DNA of 44,654 nucleotides from an uncultured Collinsella sp. (GCA_905194675.1 CAJJTG010000015.1:1-44654); one strand, 5' to 3'; counted from the first letter of the stretch, positions 1 through 7,559 are shown. Notes: generated by a model from the sequence alone, not told the origin. Numbers and translations: made by a program.

Positions 1-637
1 TGGAGTCGGCGATCAGGTAGCGCGAGTCGGCCTTGCTAAAGGCGAGCTGCTGGATGCGGCCCTCTTCCATGTTAGACGTGGACACGTCGCCGTTCAAAAT
101 GCCGTTGGCGCCGATATAGGCTGCGTCGATTCCCAGCGCGCGCAGGGTATCCTCGGCCATGGGCCCCACAAAGGCGGCGGTGCGGCGGCGATACATGCCG
201 CCCACGAGGCACAGGTCGCAGTCTTCGCGCGCCTCGAGCAAGTTAAACACCGAAAGCGAATTGGTCACAATGCGCAGGCGAAACGCCGGCAGCATCGAGG
301 CCATCTGCTCAACCGTGGTGCCCGTACCCAAGAAGATGGTCGAGCCTTCCTCGATAAGCTCCACAGCGCGGCGCGCGATCTGCAGCTTTTCCTCGGCATG
401 CTTAGTGCGCTTTTCGCTGTGCGAATACTCATGGCGTAGCATAGCGTGGGGACGGCCCTGTGCACTGCGGGCTCCGCCGTGCACGCGCTCGATCTCGCCT
501 AGGCTCGCAAGTTCCTCAAGGTCGCGGCGGATCGTCATGTCCGAGACACCTAACGCATCAGAAATCTCTTTTACCGAGACCGTCCCCTGTTCCTCGAGCA
601 GCTGACGAACCTTGTCCTGACGCTCCGCCTTAATCAC
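1..637 (-). CDS. DeoR/GlpR-family transcriptional regulator (3' end outside window)
   Basis: Probable sugar-phosphate-responsive repressor. About 212 codons are present, with the C-terminus cut off by the window edge. The start is GTG at 637, preceded by a GAGGA ribosome site. The N-terminus is a DeoR winged helix (VSVKEISDALGVSDMTIRRD, about residues 18-37) followed by the family-typical LEELASLGEIERVHGGA. After it comes the DeoRC sensor fold with GTGTTVEQMA and VTNSLSVFN, which in this family binds a phosphorylated sugar. It is divergent from galM with about 200 bp between them, so it may control galM and itself. The effector cannot be read from sequence. The family call is secure. Confidence 0.9.
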   Translation of the reverse strand, partial: MIKAERQDKVRQLLEEQGTVSVKEISDALGVSDMTIRRDLEELASLGEIERVHGGARSAQGRPHAMLRHEYSHSEKRTKHAEEKLQIARRAVELIEEGSTIFLGTGTTVEQMASMLPAFRLRIVTNSLSVFNLLEAREDCDLCLVGGMYRRRTAAFVGPMAEDTLRALGIDAAYIGANGILNGDVSTSNMEEGRIQQLAFSKADSRYLIADS

Positions 638-843
638 GATGAATCCTCGCCGTTCTTTGCGCGCATATCATTCAAACAGTAACGAACAAATTGTATCAGA
701 CTCGTACGCGTCAAAAATGAACGCCCGCACAGCTCCAATCATCACTTTTTTGAGAAAATTACCCCCAGCTTTAGTGGGGTGTAGTGATAATCTCGCCTGT
801 TCGCGCTACAGTTTGTCGGAAATACCTCGATGTTAGGAACCAA

Positions 844-1896
844 ATGATCACTTCCGAGCTTTTCGGCACCGCGCCGTGCGGTACCCCCGTTCATCGTTAC
901 ACCCTCGACGGGCCCGAGATCTGCGTTCGCATTATGGACTATGGCGCCACGGTGCTTGGTATCGATGTGCCCGACATTCCCGGCAACGTGCGCGATGTGG
1001 TGCTGGGCTTCGATAAGCTCGAGGATTACTTTGACAACCCCGCCTGCTTTGGCGCGACCATCGGCCCTGTGGCAAACCGCACCGCTGGCGCCACGATCGC
1101 CATCGACGGCACGGACTGGCATATGCCCGCCAACGAGGGCGCCAACAACCTGCACAGCGACCTTGAGCACGGCCTGCACAAACGTGTGTGGGATGTTGAG
1201 CTCGACGAGGTCCATAACGCCGTGCGCATGACCACCTCGCTTAAGGATGGCGAGCTGGGCCTGCCCGGCAACCGAACCTTTACGGCCGTGTTTACCGTTA
1301 CGCGCACCGGCGTCTTCCGCATCGATTATGGCTGCGAGAGCGACCGCGCCACCTACGTGTCCATGACCAACCACACGTACTTTAACCTTGCAGGCCATAA
1401 CGCCGGCATGGACTGCGAACATTTCTTTGTCGCCAACGCCGCCCACTACCTGCCCATTAACGAGCAGAACATCCCCACCGGCGAGATTGCTCCGGTCGAG
1501 GGAACACCGTTTGACTTTCGCGAGCTTCGCCCCGTCGCACCCGGCATGGAGGCCGACGACCCGCAGATCAAGCAGGCCCGTGGCTACGATCACTGCCTGT
1601 GCATCGATGGCTATCAGTACGGCCGCAACCTGCGCCGCGCGATGCACGTCGAGGAGATGTGGACCGGTCGTGAGATGGACTACTACACCACTGCCCCGGG
1701 CGTGCAGCTCTACACCGGCAACTGGCTGGGCGACGAGCACGCCAAGGACGATGCCAACTATGGCTGGGGCGCCGGCTTTGCCCTCGAGGCCGAGATGTAC
1801 CCCGACACGCCGCACCAGCCTCTGTTCCCGCAGGGCATTGTGGGCCCGGGCCATCCCTACAGCAATGTGATCGAATACCACTTTATGAGGCACTAA
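844..1896 (+). CDS. galM: Aldose 1-epimerase (galactose mutarotase)
   Basis: Interconverts alpha and beta anomers of galactose/glucose in the cytoplasm. The 350-residue product has family length. Family motifs are visible: GPVANRTAGA (about 74-83), the catalytic-His segment TNHTYFNLAGH with His177, GYDHC, and the catalytic-Glu region FALEAEMYPDTPHQP near the C-terminus. An upstream in-frame ATG at 784 exists, but ATG 844 is preferred because AGGAA sits 5 nt before it and the family begins there. It is followed by a strong terminator and is divergent from a DeoR regulator. A second epimerase-like gene (lacX-like) lies at 5937-6818. Confidence 0.93.
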   Translation: MITSELFGTAPCGTPVHRYTLDGPEICVRIMDYGATVLGIDVPDIPGNVRDVVLGFDKLEDYFDNPACFGATIGPVANRTAGATIAIDGTDWHMPANEGANNLHSDLEHGLHKRVWDVELDEVHNAVRMTTSLKDGELGLPGNRTFTAVFTVTRTGVFRIDYGCESDRATYVSMTNHTYFNLAGHNAGMDCEHFFVANAAHYLPINEQNIPTGEIAPVEGTPFDFRELRPVAPGMEADDPQIKQARGYDHCLCIDGYQYGRNLRRAMHVEEMWTGREMDYYTTAPGVQLYTGNWLGDEHAKDDANYGWGAGFALEAEMYPDTPHQPLFPQGIVGPGHPYSNVIEYHFMRH

Positions 1897-1922
1897 GCCC
1901 GCAACGCGACATATCGCACAGC

Positions 1923-1958
1923 AGCGCCCGCCGGCACCACCGCCAGCGGGCGCTTTTT
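1923..1958 (+). terminator. Rho-independent terminator after galM
   Basis: A 9-bp GC stem (1923-1931 pairing with 1946-1954), a 14-nt loop and a T-run directly downstream. It closes the galM transcript. Confidence 0.85.
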
Positions 1959-2003
1959 CATCTTTTAGGCTCGTTTTTTCTGTGACTGTATGAGTGACAT
2001 ATC

Positions 2004-2155
2004 AAAACTATGCCCATTTACTACGTTTAGCCCGGGATGCTCGACCATGCACCGGTTTTTGTTACATTTGTGAGCAGTATACCTGCGGTTTTGTTTATCT
2101 CAAATTCGACATGCTCGACGATAGCCAATCAAACGTAGTAAATGGGCATAGTTTT
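2004..2155. repeat. Paired 25-bp inverted-repeat element (about 152 bp)
   Basis: Arms at 2004-2028 and 2131-2155 are perfect inverted copies. The left arm begins AAAACTATGCCCATTTACTA. The 102-bp interior is AT-rich and has no ORF. TGACA occurs just outside both ends (1995-1999 and 2156-2160), which could be a target duplication or chance. It lies in the 326-bp gap between the galM terminator and the stop of the orphan EIIB. The arms may form a long hairpin RNA or be the ends of a small non-autonomous mobile element. Confidence 0.8.
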
Positions 2156-2193
2156 TGACAGGCGGCATCGCGCGCGTCCCTCGCAAGGGCAAA

Positions 2194-2224
2194 ATGATCC
2201 GTTTTCCTCCGTCCCCAAGGGATC
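2194..2224 (-). terminator. Hairpin with GGGGAC core, possible EIIB terminator
   Basis: Read on the minus strand, TGATCC pairs with GGATCA around a loop containing GGGGACGGAGG, and ATTTTG follows. It directly overlaps the stop of the orphan EIIB, so it may terminate it. The GGGGAC core links it to other intergenic hairpins in this window. Confidence 0.5.
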
Positions 2225-2705
2225 AGTTGAACAGATTGCCAATGGGGTCGGGGGCGGAACTGGGGAGATAGCGGATTTCTAGCTCTATGCCGAGCTTTTG
2301 CAACTCTTTGAAGGCGGCGATGTCCGTATCGTCTACGGCAATGGTAGGCGTTGCAGAGCGCTTGCCCTCCCCTGCCTGCATATGGCCAATGCTGATCTTG
2401 GTTATTGGCACACCACCCTTAACCAGCGCGAGCGCATCGGCGGGTGAGGCCACTATGATCAAGATCCATTGACGCGGCGTTGCGGTATGAATGATGTCGA
2501 TAGTCCTTTGCACCGAGAAAAACCGCGTCCAAACGCCTTCTGGCACCGCCACCCTCATTGGTGCCCATTGGCGCGAATCCGCCGCGATCTCATCGTTGAC
2601 GATTAGGACAAGGTTGGAACCCACGGCTTCGTTCCACAGCTCAACGTCTTGCCCGTAAATGAAACGGTCATCGATACGCGTAAGAAGAATCTTGGGTTGA
2701 GCCAT
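2223..2705 (-). CDS. Orphan mannose/sorbose-family PTS EIIB-like protein with Tyr at the phospho-His position
   Basis: A 160-residue, full-length EIIB of the mannose/sorbose class (PTSIIB_sorb fold). Family EIIBs carry the phosphoryl group on a His in RIDxRLxHGQ. Here the segment reads RIDDRFIYGQ, so residue 17 is Tyr. By hand alignment it matches 84 of 160 residues of the EIIB at 13083-13565, which keeps His17. No EIIA, EIIC or EIID gene adjoins it. Start ATG 2705 is chosen because it aligns with the paralogue's start; an upstream ATG at 2732 lacks a ribosome site. The frame is intact, so it is probably expressed. It cannot work as a normal phosphocarrier through this residue. A regulatory or decoy role, or early decay, is inference. 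Confidence 0.85.
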   Translation of the reverse strand: MAQPKILLTRIDDRFIYGQDVELWNEAVGSNLVLIVNDEIAADSRQWAPMRVAVPEGVWTRFFSVQRTIDIIHTATPRQWILIIVASPADALALVKGGVPITKISIGHMQAGEGKRSATPTIAVDDTDIAAFKELQKLGIELEIRYLPSSAPDPIGNLFN

Positions 2706-2844
2706 GGCTGCCCCATTCTGTTTGAGACCCATACGAGCGGGACGTCGACCACCAACTCAACAGCAGGTCAAGTAACAAATGGGCACTGCAGACATCACGC
2801 CTCTAATATTAGTGCATTTAAAGTGAGAAAAGCCGTCAGAACAC

Positions 2845-2873
2845 TTGCGCGGATGAGCGATGTCCCGTATCAT
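2845..2873 (+). promoter_or_regulatory. Promoter of tRNA-Thr
   Basis: TTGCGC (2845-2850), a 17-bp spacer, then TATCAT (2868-2873), about 40 bp before the tRNA. A short TGACGC/GCGTCA stem lies between promoter and tRNA. Confidence 0.6.
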
Positions 2874-2912
2874 AGACAGCCGTTGACGCCTCAGTTGCGT
2901 CACCACATGGCC

Positions 2913-2988
2913 GCCAGCGTAGCTCAGTTGGTAGAGCACCGCTCTCGTAAAGCGGGGGTCACCGGTTCGAGCCCGGTCGCTGGCTCCA
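2913..2988 (+). tRNA. tRNA-Thr (anticodon CGU)
   Basis: A complete cloverleaf: 7-bp acceptor stem GCCAGCG/CGCTGGC, D arm GCTC/GAGC, anticodon stem CCGCT/AGCGG with loop CTCGTAA (anticodon CGT, reads ACG), and a T arm with GGTTCGAGCC. The CCA end is encoded at 2986-2988. A promoter lies upstream and a terminator follows within 15 bp, so it is a monocistronic unit. The lower-GC gene pair downstream makes this a candidate insertion site, but I see no repeat of the tRNA 3' end in the window. Confidence 0.97.
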
Positions 2989-3000
2989 TTGCACAAGATA

Positions 3001-3025
3001 GCCGCCTTCGGGCGGCTTTTTTGTT
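3001..3025 (+). terminator. Terminator of tRNA-Thr
   Basis: GCCGCC-TTCG-GGCGGC with a stable tetraloop, followed by TTTTTTG. Confidence 0.9.
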
Positions 3026-3245
3026 TTCGATTTTGAGTGCGTGTGTGCCAATCCAAGCATCGCCACGTCAACAGCGGCCCACTCGGTGGACTTCGGGTTT
3101 AATGCTTAGGGGCGGGGATTTACCAAAGTGAAATCTTAATGAAAAGAAACCCAGCTGCAACAATTGCCATGATGAGGGCTCGAATTGGCCATATAGATCT
3201 AAAATGGTCACAATATACAAATGTCGAGAGACATTGGGGATATAG

Positions 3246-3755
3246 ATGAAAAGAACTAAGGGTTTTCTTTTGTTGGTATTGATGCTGCTCGGACTGTTCT
3301 GCCTGAGTGGCCCTTCTTGGGCCAAGGCTGCCTGTCCTGAAGGTGAGCCTCAGCAGTCTTATACGGGCAACCTGCTGATAACTGCTAAGGAGGGCGATGC
3401 CGACTCCCAGTCTGGGGTAAATCCCCTTGCCACTTTTGAGGGGGACGGCGGAACGGTCAAGCTTGACCATATTGGTAGCGGGATTTTGAGGTGGCAAGTT
3501 CTTCCGGACAAAATTGCGAACGATCCCTTCTCTTTTGCTGGAACGATATATCTATACAAGGTTGTGAGCGGAAAACAAAAATACGTCGATTGCTATCCGA
3601 CAAACGGGTCTGGAATTGCATTCACCGGCATTTCAGAGCAGATTGATACACATGTACGAAAGGGAACCTATGTGGTGCGTTGGGTTGGAGCTGCTGCAGG
3701 TCCGATATGGATTGCGGTCTTGCGCCCCGATGTCCAAATAGGTTTCTCTCTCTAG
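3246..3755 (+). CDS. Secreted protein of unknown function
   Basis: 169 residues. A clear Sec signal peptide is visible: MKRTK, a hydrophobic core rich in Leu, then GPSWA before KAACPEG, giving likely cleavage near residue 26. The mature part has two Cys (CPEG and DCYPT) that could form a disulfide, and a beta-rich look (YVVRWVG, GTIYLYKVV) resembling small secreted beta-sandwich proteins. I do not recognise the family. The ribosome site is weak. GC is visibly lower than in the flanking metabolic genes. It forms a possible pair with the next gene, just downstream of tRNA-Thr. Confidence 0.7.
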   Translation: MKRTKGFLLLVLMLLGLFCLSGPSWAKAACPEGEPQQSYTGNLLITAKEGDADSQSGVNPLATFEGDGGTVKLDHIGSGILRWQVLPDKIANDPFSFAGTIYLYKVVSGKQKYVDCYPTNGSGIAFTGISEQIDTHVRKGTYVVRWVGAAAGPIWIAVLRPDVQIGFSL

Positions 3756-3769
3756 ACGGGAAGTTGCTC

Positions 3770-4135
3770 ATGGACGCCATATATGACGGGGATGACTGGG
3801 TCGATCATTATACTTGGCGCCTGGTCGGCTCGAACGACAATGGGGATGTGGTGTTTGATGGACTATGTCCAAAGCATCTCCATCCTTTTGTCTCGTCGTT
3901 AATTGAGAGTTCCGCTCGTGTTGCCCCCTACAGCTCGGCATCGCTTCATGATACGGACGTTTTGAAGACCATAAGGGAATCAATTGACGATGGCACGATG
4001 AGCGGCCCGCTGTTTTCTCGGCTTGTGGGGCTAGATGAGATTGGCTCGAAACGACTGCTTGCGGGCGAAAAAGTGGAACTCACTTATCGGTCGATGATTT
4101 CAATCCTGCGGCTAGCCGATGTTCTTCGCAAATAA
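3770..4135 (+). CDS. Hypothetical cytoplasmic protein (121 aa)
   Basis: Start ATG 3770 is chosen because GGGAAG precedes it by 7 nt and the longer frame from 3680 overlaps the secreted protein. No signal peptide or membrane segment is seen. Acidic N-terminus (MDAIYDGDDWVDHYTWRLVG). The C-terminus (about residues 85-121, GLDEIGSKRLLAGEKVELTY...SILRLADVLRK) looks helical and vaguely like the tail of an XRE-type or antitoxin domain, but that is too weak to name. It lies 14 bp after the secreted-protein gene on the same strand with similar low GC, so the two probably share a transcript. Confidence 0.65.
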   Translation: MDAIYDGDDWVDHYTWRLVGSNDNGDVVFDGLCPKHLHPFVSSLIESSARVAPYSSASLHDTDVLKTIRESIDDGTMSGPLFSRLVGLDEIGSKRLLAGEKVELTYRSMISILRLADVLRK

Positions 4136-4163
4136 ATGAGGCTTCCCTATTCAAAAACAGAAA

Positions 4164-4209
4164 ACCCCGCCAAACGTGATTTCCCTAGGGAAAACCCGTT
4201 TGGCGGGGT
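4164..4209. terminator. Bidirectional 13-bp-stem terminator
   Basis: ACCCCGCCAAACG (4164-4176) pairs perfectly with 4197-4209. It lies between the convergent hypothetical gene at 3770-4135 and the yhcH-like gene. Its loop holds the first copy of a 16-nt motif that recurs in the next hairpin. Confidence 0.75.
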
Positions 4210-4213
4210 CCTA

Positions 4214-4239
4214 GCGTGATTTCCCTAGGGGAATCACGC
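4214..4239. repeat. 26-bp palindrome with CCCTAGGG centre
   Basis: GCGTGATT (4214-4221) pairs with AATCACGC (4232-4239) around a TCCCTAGGGG centre. The 16-nt segment at 4215-4230 (CGTGATTTCCCTAGGG) is repeated exactly at 4175-4190, inside the loop of the preceding hairpin. Confidence 0.7.
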
Positions 4240-4270
4240 CATCAGACGAACAACTCAGCCGAGCAGCTCG

Positions 4271-4744
4271 CTACTCCTCCCAGTAGGCGTCGGCAAGCAG
4301 CTTAAAGCAGATCTTCTTGATCGGTTGTGCGCCATCGCCCGGGAACTCGAGCGTGGGCATGTGAGGCTCGCCGGCAACGAACAGCGCAAACTTGTCGTCG
4401 GCAAGATCGCCGGCGATCGAAGCGTCGGAATCGACCAGATCGTAGTCGTCCTTCTCGTCAAACTCCTGAACCAGCGTCAGGCTGCCCGTGGCGACCTTAA
4501 AGGCCTCGCGACCCTCGACGTCGATCTGCAGGTCGTGATAGCGCTGATGCGTCTCATAGTGAGCCTCGGCCTCGGGACGCGTCGTGGGAGCCATGACGTT
4601 CGCATAGACCTTGTCGCCCAGAATCGGATGGCTGCCGACCTCGAGCTCTGCCGGGTCGTTCTCCTCGAGCCAGTCGATCAGCACGTCGAGGCCCTTGAGA
4701 ATTCCGCGGTACTCCTCGATATCGCCCAATGCACCGTAAATCAT
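4271..4744 (-). CDS. YhcH/YjgK/YiaL-family protein (DUF386)
   Basis: 157 residues, the usual length of this cupin-like family, whose members are linked to sialic acid, amino-sugar and other sugar catabolism as proposed anomerases or isomerases. Family signatures are visible: the central H-x-x-Y-x-D-L-Q motif (THQRYHDLQIDVEGREA), EFDEKDDYDL, and FALFVAGEPHMPTLEFPG with a conserved His near PHMP. The start at 4744 has GAGGGG upstream. It is the last gene of the minus-strand run lacX-like, pfkB, nagA relic, yhcH, which suggests a role in amino-sugar or galactose breakdown. The exact substrate is not known. Confidence 0.85.
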   Translation of the reverse strand: MIYGALGDIEEYRGILKGLDVLIDWLEENDPAELEVGSHPILGDKVYANVMAPTTRPEAEAHYETHQRYHDLQIDVEGREAFKVATGSLTLVQEFDEKDDYDLVDSDASIAGDLADDKFALFVAGEPHMPTLEFPGDGAQPIKKICFKLLADAYWEE

Positions 4745-4776
4745 CTAAATCCCCTCTCGGATCGCTTCTTTGGCGG

Positions 4777-4911
4777 CTACTCGGCAAACGCGTTACCGAC
4801 GCTGTTGCCACCCACATACGCCTCGACCAGGGTAAGGTCGGGATTGAACACGACAAACTCGGCGTCGCGCCCCAGCATAATGCTACCGCACTTGTCGTCG
4901 GCATGAGCTAG
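4777..4911 (-). pseudogene. 3' relic of an N-acetylhexosamine-6-phosphate deacetylase gene (nagA-like)
   Basis: Minus-strand codons from 4899 to the TAG at 4777-4779 encode 40 residues (starting DDKCGSIMLGRD and ending GNSVGNAFAE). They match the last 40 residues of the intact NagA at 7635-8804 at 31 positions. Upstream the frame runs into the pfkB stop, so the first ~345 residues of NagA are gone. No ribosome site or plausible start remains. The relic lies between pfkB and the yhcH-like gene. This suggests a second deacetylase gene once stood here and was deleted, leaving its 3' end. Confidence 0.85.
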
Positions 4912-4941
4912 CAAGCAATGCCGGGGCCGACGCCCAGGCTT

Positions 4942-5877
4942 TTACAGCTCGGTCACGACAACGCCGTTGTAGACCTCGTCCCAACGGTCCATGACCAGAT
5001 GGCCGGTCATGGGATCCATGGCATTGAGCTTGCCGCAGGTGTTGGCGGTACGCAGCACCGTCTCGTCGTCCGCGCCAGCAGCAATGGCATGCGCGAAGCC
5101 AGCGATAGTGGAGTCACCAGAGCCCGTAGCGTTAACGGCAGGGATATCGGGCGTCTTTGCGCGGAACGCACGGCCATTGTGGAAGCCAACGGAGCCGGCA
5201 GCGCCCATGGACACGACGACCCAGGGGATATCGGAGAAGCGGGCATCAGAGGCGAGCGCGGCGCGGAGCTCGTCCACATCGTCGGTGGTAAAGCTCGTAC
5301 CCAAAAGGCCGTTGATCTCGGTCAGGTTAGGCTTGACCAGCTCGGGCTTAATTTCGGACTTAAGGGCGGCCTCGAGCGAAGCGCCCGAGGTATCGAGCAA
5401 CGCCTTGGCACCGGCGTTCTCGGCAATGCCCGTGATCTTGGCATAGTAGTCTGCCTCGACACCGCGGGGCAGCGAACCCGAGATGGTGACGACGTCGGCC
5501 TTGCTCGCAAGCTCGGTAAACTTGGCGGTAAAGGCATCGAGCTCCTCGGGGGCAATTGTCGGGCCGCTCTCGAGCAGCTCGGTCTGGTTGCCGGCATGAA
5601 GGATATTGAGGCAGATGCGGGTCTCGCCCTTGATGGGCACAAAGTCGTTGTTAATACCGTTGGCGTCCATGAGCTCAGCCATGTAAGCGCCCATGTGGCC
5701 GCCGAGCAGACCGGTTGCCACGACGTCGTCGCCCAGCTGACCCAGCACACGGGCCACGTTGAGGCCCTTGCCGCCGGCGGTCTTTTCGGGCGTCACACGG
5801 TTGACGTCGTCGATAACGAGCTCATCGAGCTGATAGCGCGTATCGACAGACGGGTTCATCGTAACGGTGAGGATCAT
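4942..5877 (-). CDS. lacC: PfkB-family sugar-phosphate kinase, probable tagatose-6-phosphate kinase
   Basis: Phosphorylates tagatose-6-P (or fructose-1-P) with ATP to a ketose bisphosphate. At 311 residues it has family length. It opens MILTVTMNPSVDTRYQ, as in LacC/FruK kinases. It carries GGKGLNVARVLGQLG (PfkB signature 1, about 35-49), SGSLPRGV and the catalytic ATGSGDSTIAGFAHA (signature 2, base Asp in GSGD). A strong AAGGAG precedes ATG 5877. It lies 59 bp after the lacX-like gene and in the same neighbourhood as nagA and agaS, which makes tagatose-6-P the likeliest substrate. 1-phosphofructokinase is the alternative; the subfamilies cannot be separated safely by eye. Confidence 0.88.
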   Translation of the reverse strand: MILTVTMNPSVDTRYQLDELVIDDVNRVTPEKTAGGKGLNVARVLGQLGDDVVATGLLGGHMGAYMAELMDANGINNDFVPIKGETRICLNILHAGNQTELLESGPTIAPEELDAFTAKFTELASKADVVTISGSLPRGVEADYYAKITGIAENAGAKALLDTSGASLEAALKSEIKPELVKPNLTEINGLLGTSFTTDDVDELRAALASDARFSDIPWVVVSMGAAGSVGFHNGRAFRAKTPDIPAVNATGSGDSTIAGFAHAIAAGADDETVLRTANTCGKLNAMDPMTGHLVMDRWDEVYNGVVVTEL

Positions 5878-5936
5878 TTTTAGCTCCTTATCTCGCAGGC
5901 TCCTAGTGCCTCGCGATACGAGTCGACAAAACGGAA

Positions 5937-6818
5937 TTACAGAATTTCAATCGTGAACGAGCGAACGACGGTCTCCTTAGGCTTGGCGATAAGGCAGCCG
6001 CGCTTGTGCTCAAGCACGTCATCCTCATCGGAACAGGTCGAGAGGCCACCCCAGGGCTCAACTGCCACAAAATCGCCCTCGGGCTTACTCCACACAATGA
6101 GATACGGGAAACCCTCAAAGCTCAGGCGGACGCCCTTGTCCTCGCCCTTTTTGGAAAGCGTGACCTGACGGCTCTCGAGCACGTCAAAGATGGTCTCCGC
6201 AAAATCGAAGAGCTCGTGCGATAGGGGCAGCGTCTTTCCCACCATGGGGTTCTTTGAACGGTTAGCTACATCAATCAATCCGGTCGAGGGTACGGCGGTG
6301 CAAAGCTCCGCAGCCTCATCTTTCTCAAAGCGCAGCTCGTAGTCCGTATAGGCCTCGCCGTCGTCGAGCGGGCACCTAAAGCCGGGGTGTCCACCGATAA
6401 AGAACGGCATGTCCTCGGTGCCCTCGTTGGTCACCTCATAGGAAACGCGCACGGCAGCGCGCTCGAGCGTATAGCGGGCGACGAGCTTAAACGGGTAGGG
6501 ATAATCGCTCAGCAGCGCGGCGTTATCCTCCGAAGCCAGGCACATCGCCAGCTCGTTCTCGCTCTGGCTCAGCAGCTTCCACTCCTGTTTGCGCGCAAAC
6601 CCGTGGCGAGCGAGCTTTACATGATGCCCGGCAAACGTCATGGCGCTACCATCGCGCAGGCCTCCGCAAATCGGAAAGCAGACCGGCGCCTGGCCGGACC
6701 ACACTGCAGGATCACCCTGCCACAAGTACTCTCGACCTCCGGCCTCAATCGAGGTAAACGAGCCGCCAGCCGTGGAAACCTTAATAGAAATCGAATCGTT
6801 GGAAAGAGCGTATTCCAT
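5937..6818 (-). CDS. Aldose 1-epimerase-family protein (LacX-like)
   Basis: 293 residues with a galactose-mutarotase-like fold. It resembles LacX, the epimerase-like protein accompanying tagatose-6-P pathway genes in lactococcal lac operons. Visible features: an N-terminal beta segment (SISIKVSTAGGSFTSI), GREYLWQGDPAVWSGQAPVCFP, GGHPGFRCPL (conserved His), and a C-terminal FVAVEPWGGLST. Start ATG 6818 is chosen for its AAAGGAT site; the longer frame from 6953 overlaps the divergent promoter region. It is the first gene of the run with pfkB, supporting a sugar-phosphate or galactose-related role. Confidence 0.85.
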   Translation of the reverse strand: MEYALSNDSISIKVSTAGGSFTSIEAGGREYLWQGDPAVWSGQAPVCFPICGGLRDGSAMTFAGHHVKLARHGFARKQEWKLLSQSENELAMCLASEDNAALLSDYPYPFKLVARYTLERAAVRVSYEVTNEGTEDMPFFIGGHPGFRCPLDDGEAYTDYELRFEKDEAAELCTAVPSTGLIDVANRSKNPMVGKTLPLSHELFDFAETIFDVLESRQVTLSKKGEDKGVRLSFEGFPYLIVWSKPEGDFVAVEPWGGLSTCSDEDDVLEHKRGCLIAKPKETVVRSFTIEIL

Positions 6819-6974
6819 TACCCATCCTTTCGGACAACTGCATTTTGCTCGCAATAACCCGTCTCGGCCCTGACCAAAGGACAAACCCGCACGTTCATCG
6901 ATGCGTCCGGTATCCCAGCCATGCAACGGGGTACCATACAGACATTGATGCAATTACAGCTGAAAGGCCTTCTT

Positions 6975-7559
6975 ATGCGAACCATCATCCTCTACGCCTC
7001 GCGCCATCACGGCAATACGAAAAAGCTCGTGGACGCCATCGTCGAGGCACACCCCGAGATCGATACCCTCGACGTCGAGGCGCTCGGCAAAAACGAGTAT
7101 CCCAACCTGCACGAATATCATCTGATCGGTGTCGCCACGGGCATCTATTACTCCGAGATCGACAAGGACATGGCACGCGTGCTCACAAACGTGCTGCAGC
7201 CGCAGGACAAGGTGTTTGGCCTTATGACCTACGGTGGCAAAAACAAGTGGTACGGCAAGGATATCGATGGCATCTGCCGCATGAGGCAGGCCATCTTTAT
7301 GGGTGTCTACGGCTGCCCCGGCTTTGATACGTGGGGACCGTTCAAGCTCGCCGGCGGTGTCCAAAAGGGACACCCGACCGCTGAGGAAATTAAGGGCGCC
7401 GTCGACTTCTTCGACAAGATCGAAGACGAGTATGGCGACATCATCGTCGAGGAGTACGCCAAGCGCGAGAAGCGCCTAGCCTACGAGAAGGAGCATCCTG
7501 CGGGAGGTCTTGTGGCCGGCGTTAAGCGCACGGCAAAGAAGATTGCTAACAAGCTGTAA
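6975..7559 (+). CDS. Flavodoxin-family protein
   Basis: 194 residues. The N-terminus MRTIILYASRHHGNTKKLVDAI matches the FMN-phosphate loop of flavodoxins (T/S-x-x-GNT). The central GLMTYGGKNKWYGKDIDGICR may shape the isoalloxazine pocket. A longer-than-usual basic helical tail (GVKRTAKKIANKL) ends the protein. ATG 6975 has GAAAGG 7 nt upstream; the frame's earlier start at 6921 is not supported. It likely carries electrons or acts as a small flavin reductase in the cytoplasm; no partner is indicated. It is divergent from the lacX-like gene and ends at a strong terminator. Confidence 0.82.
   Translation: MRTIILYASRHHGNTKKLVDAIVEAHPEIDTLDVEALGKNEYPNLHEYHLIGVATGIYYSEIDKDMARVLTNVLQPQDKVFGLMTYGGKNKWYGKDIDGICRMRQAIFMGVYGCPGFDTWGPFKLAGGVQKGHPTAEEIKGAVDFFDKIEDEYGDIIVEEYAKREKRLAYEKEHPAGGLVAGVKRTAKKIANKL

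Noticed and set aside
742..1893. 383-codon minus-strand frame opposite galM
   Set aside because: Complement of galM with Val/Gly/His-rich composition; no start signal.
2913..2988. tRNA-Thr as an integration site of a full mobile island
   Set aside because: No integrase and no repeat of the tRNA 3' end seen in the window; kept only as a low-GC patch.
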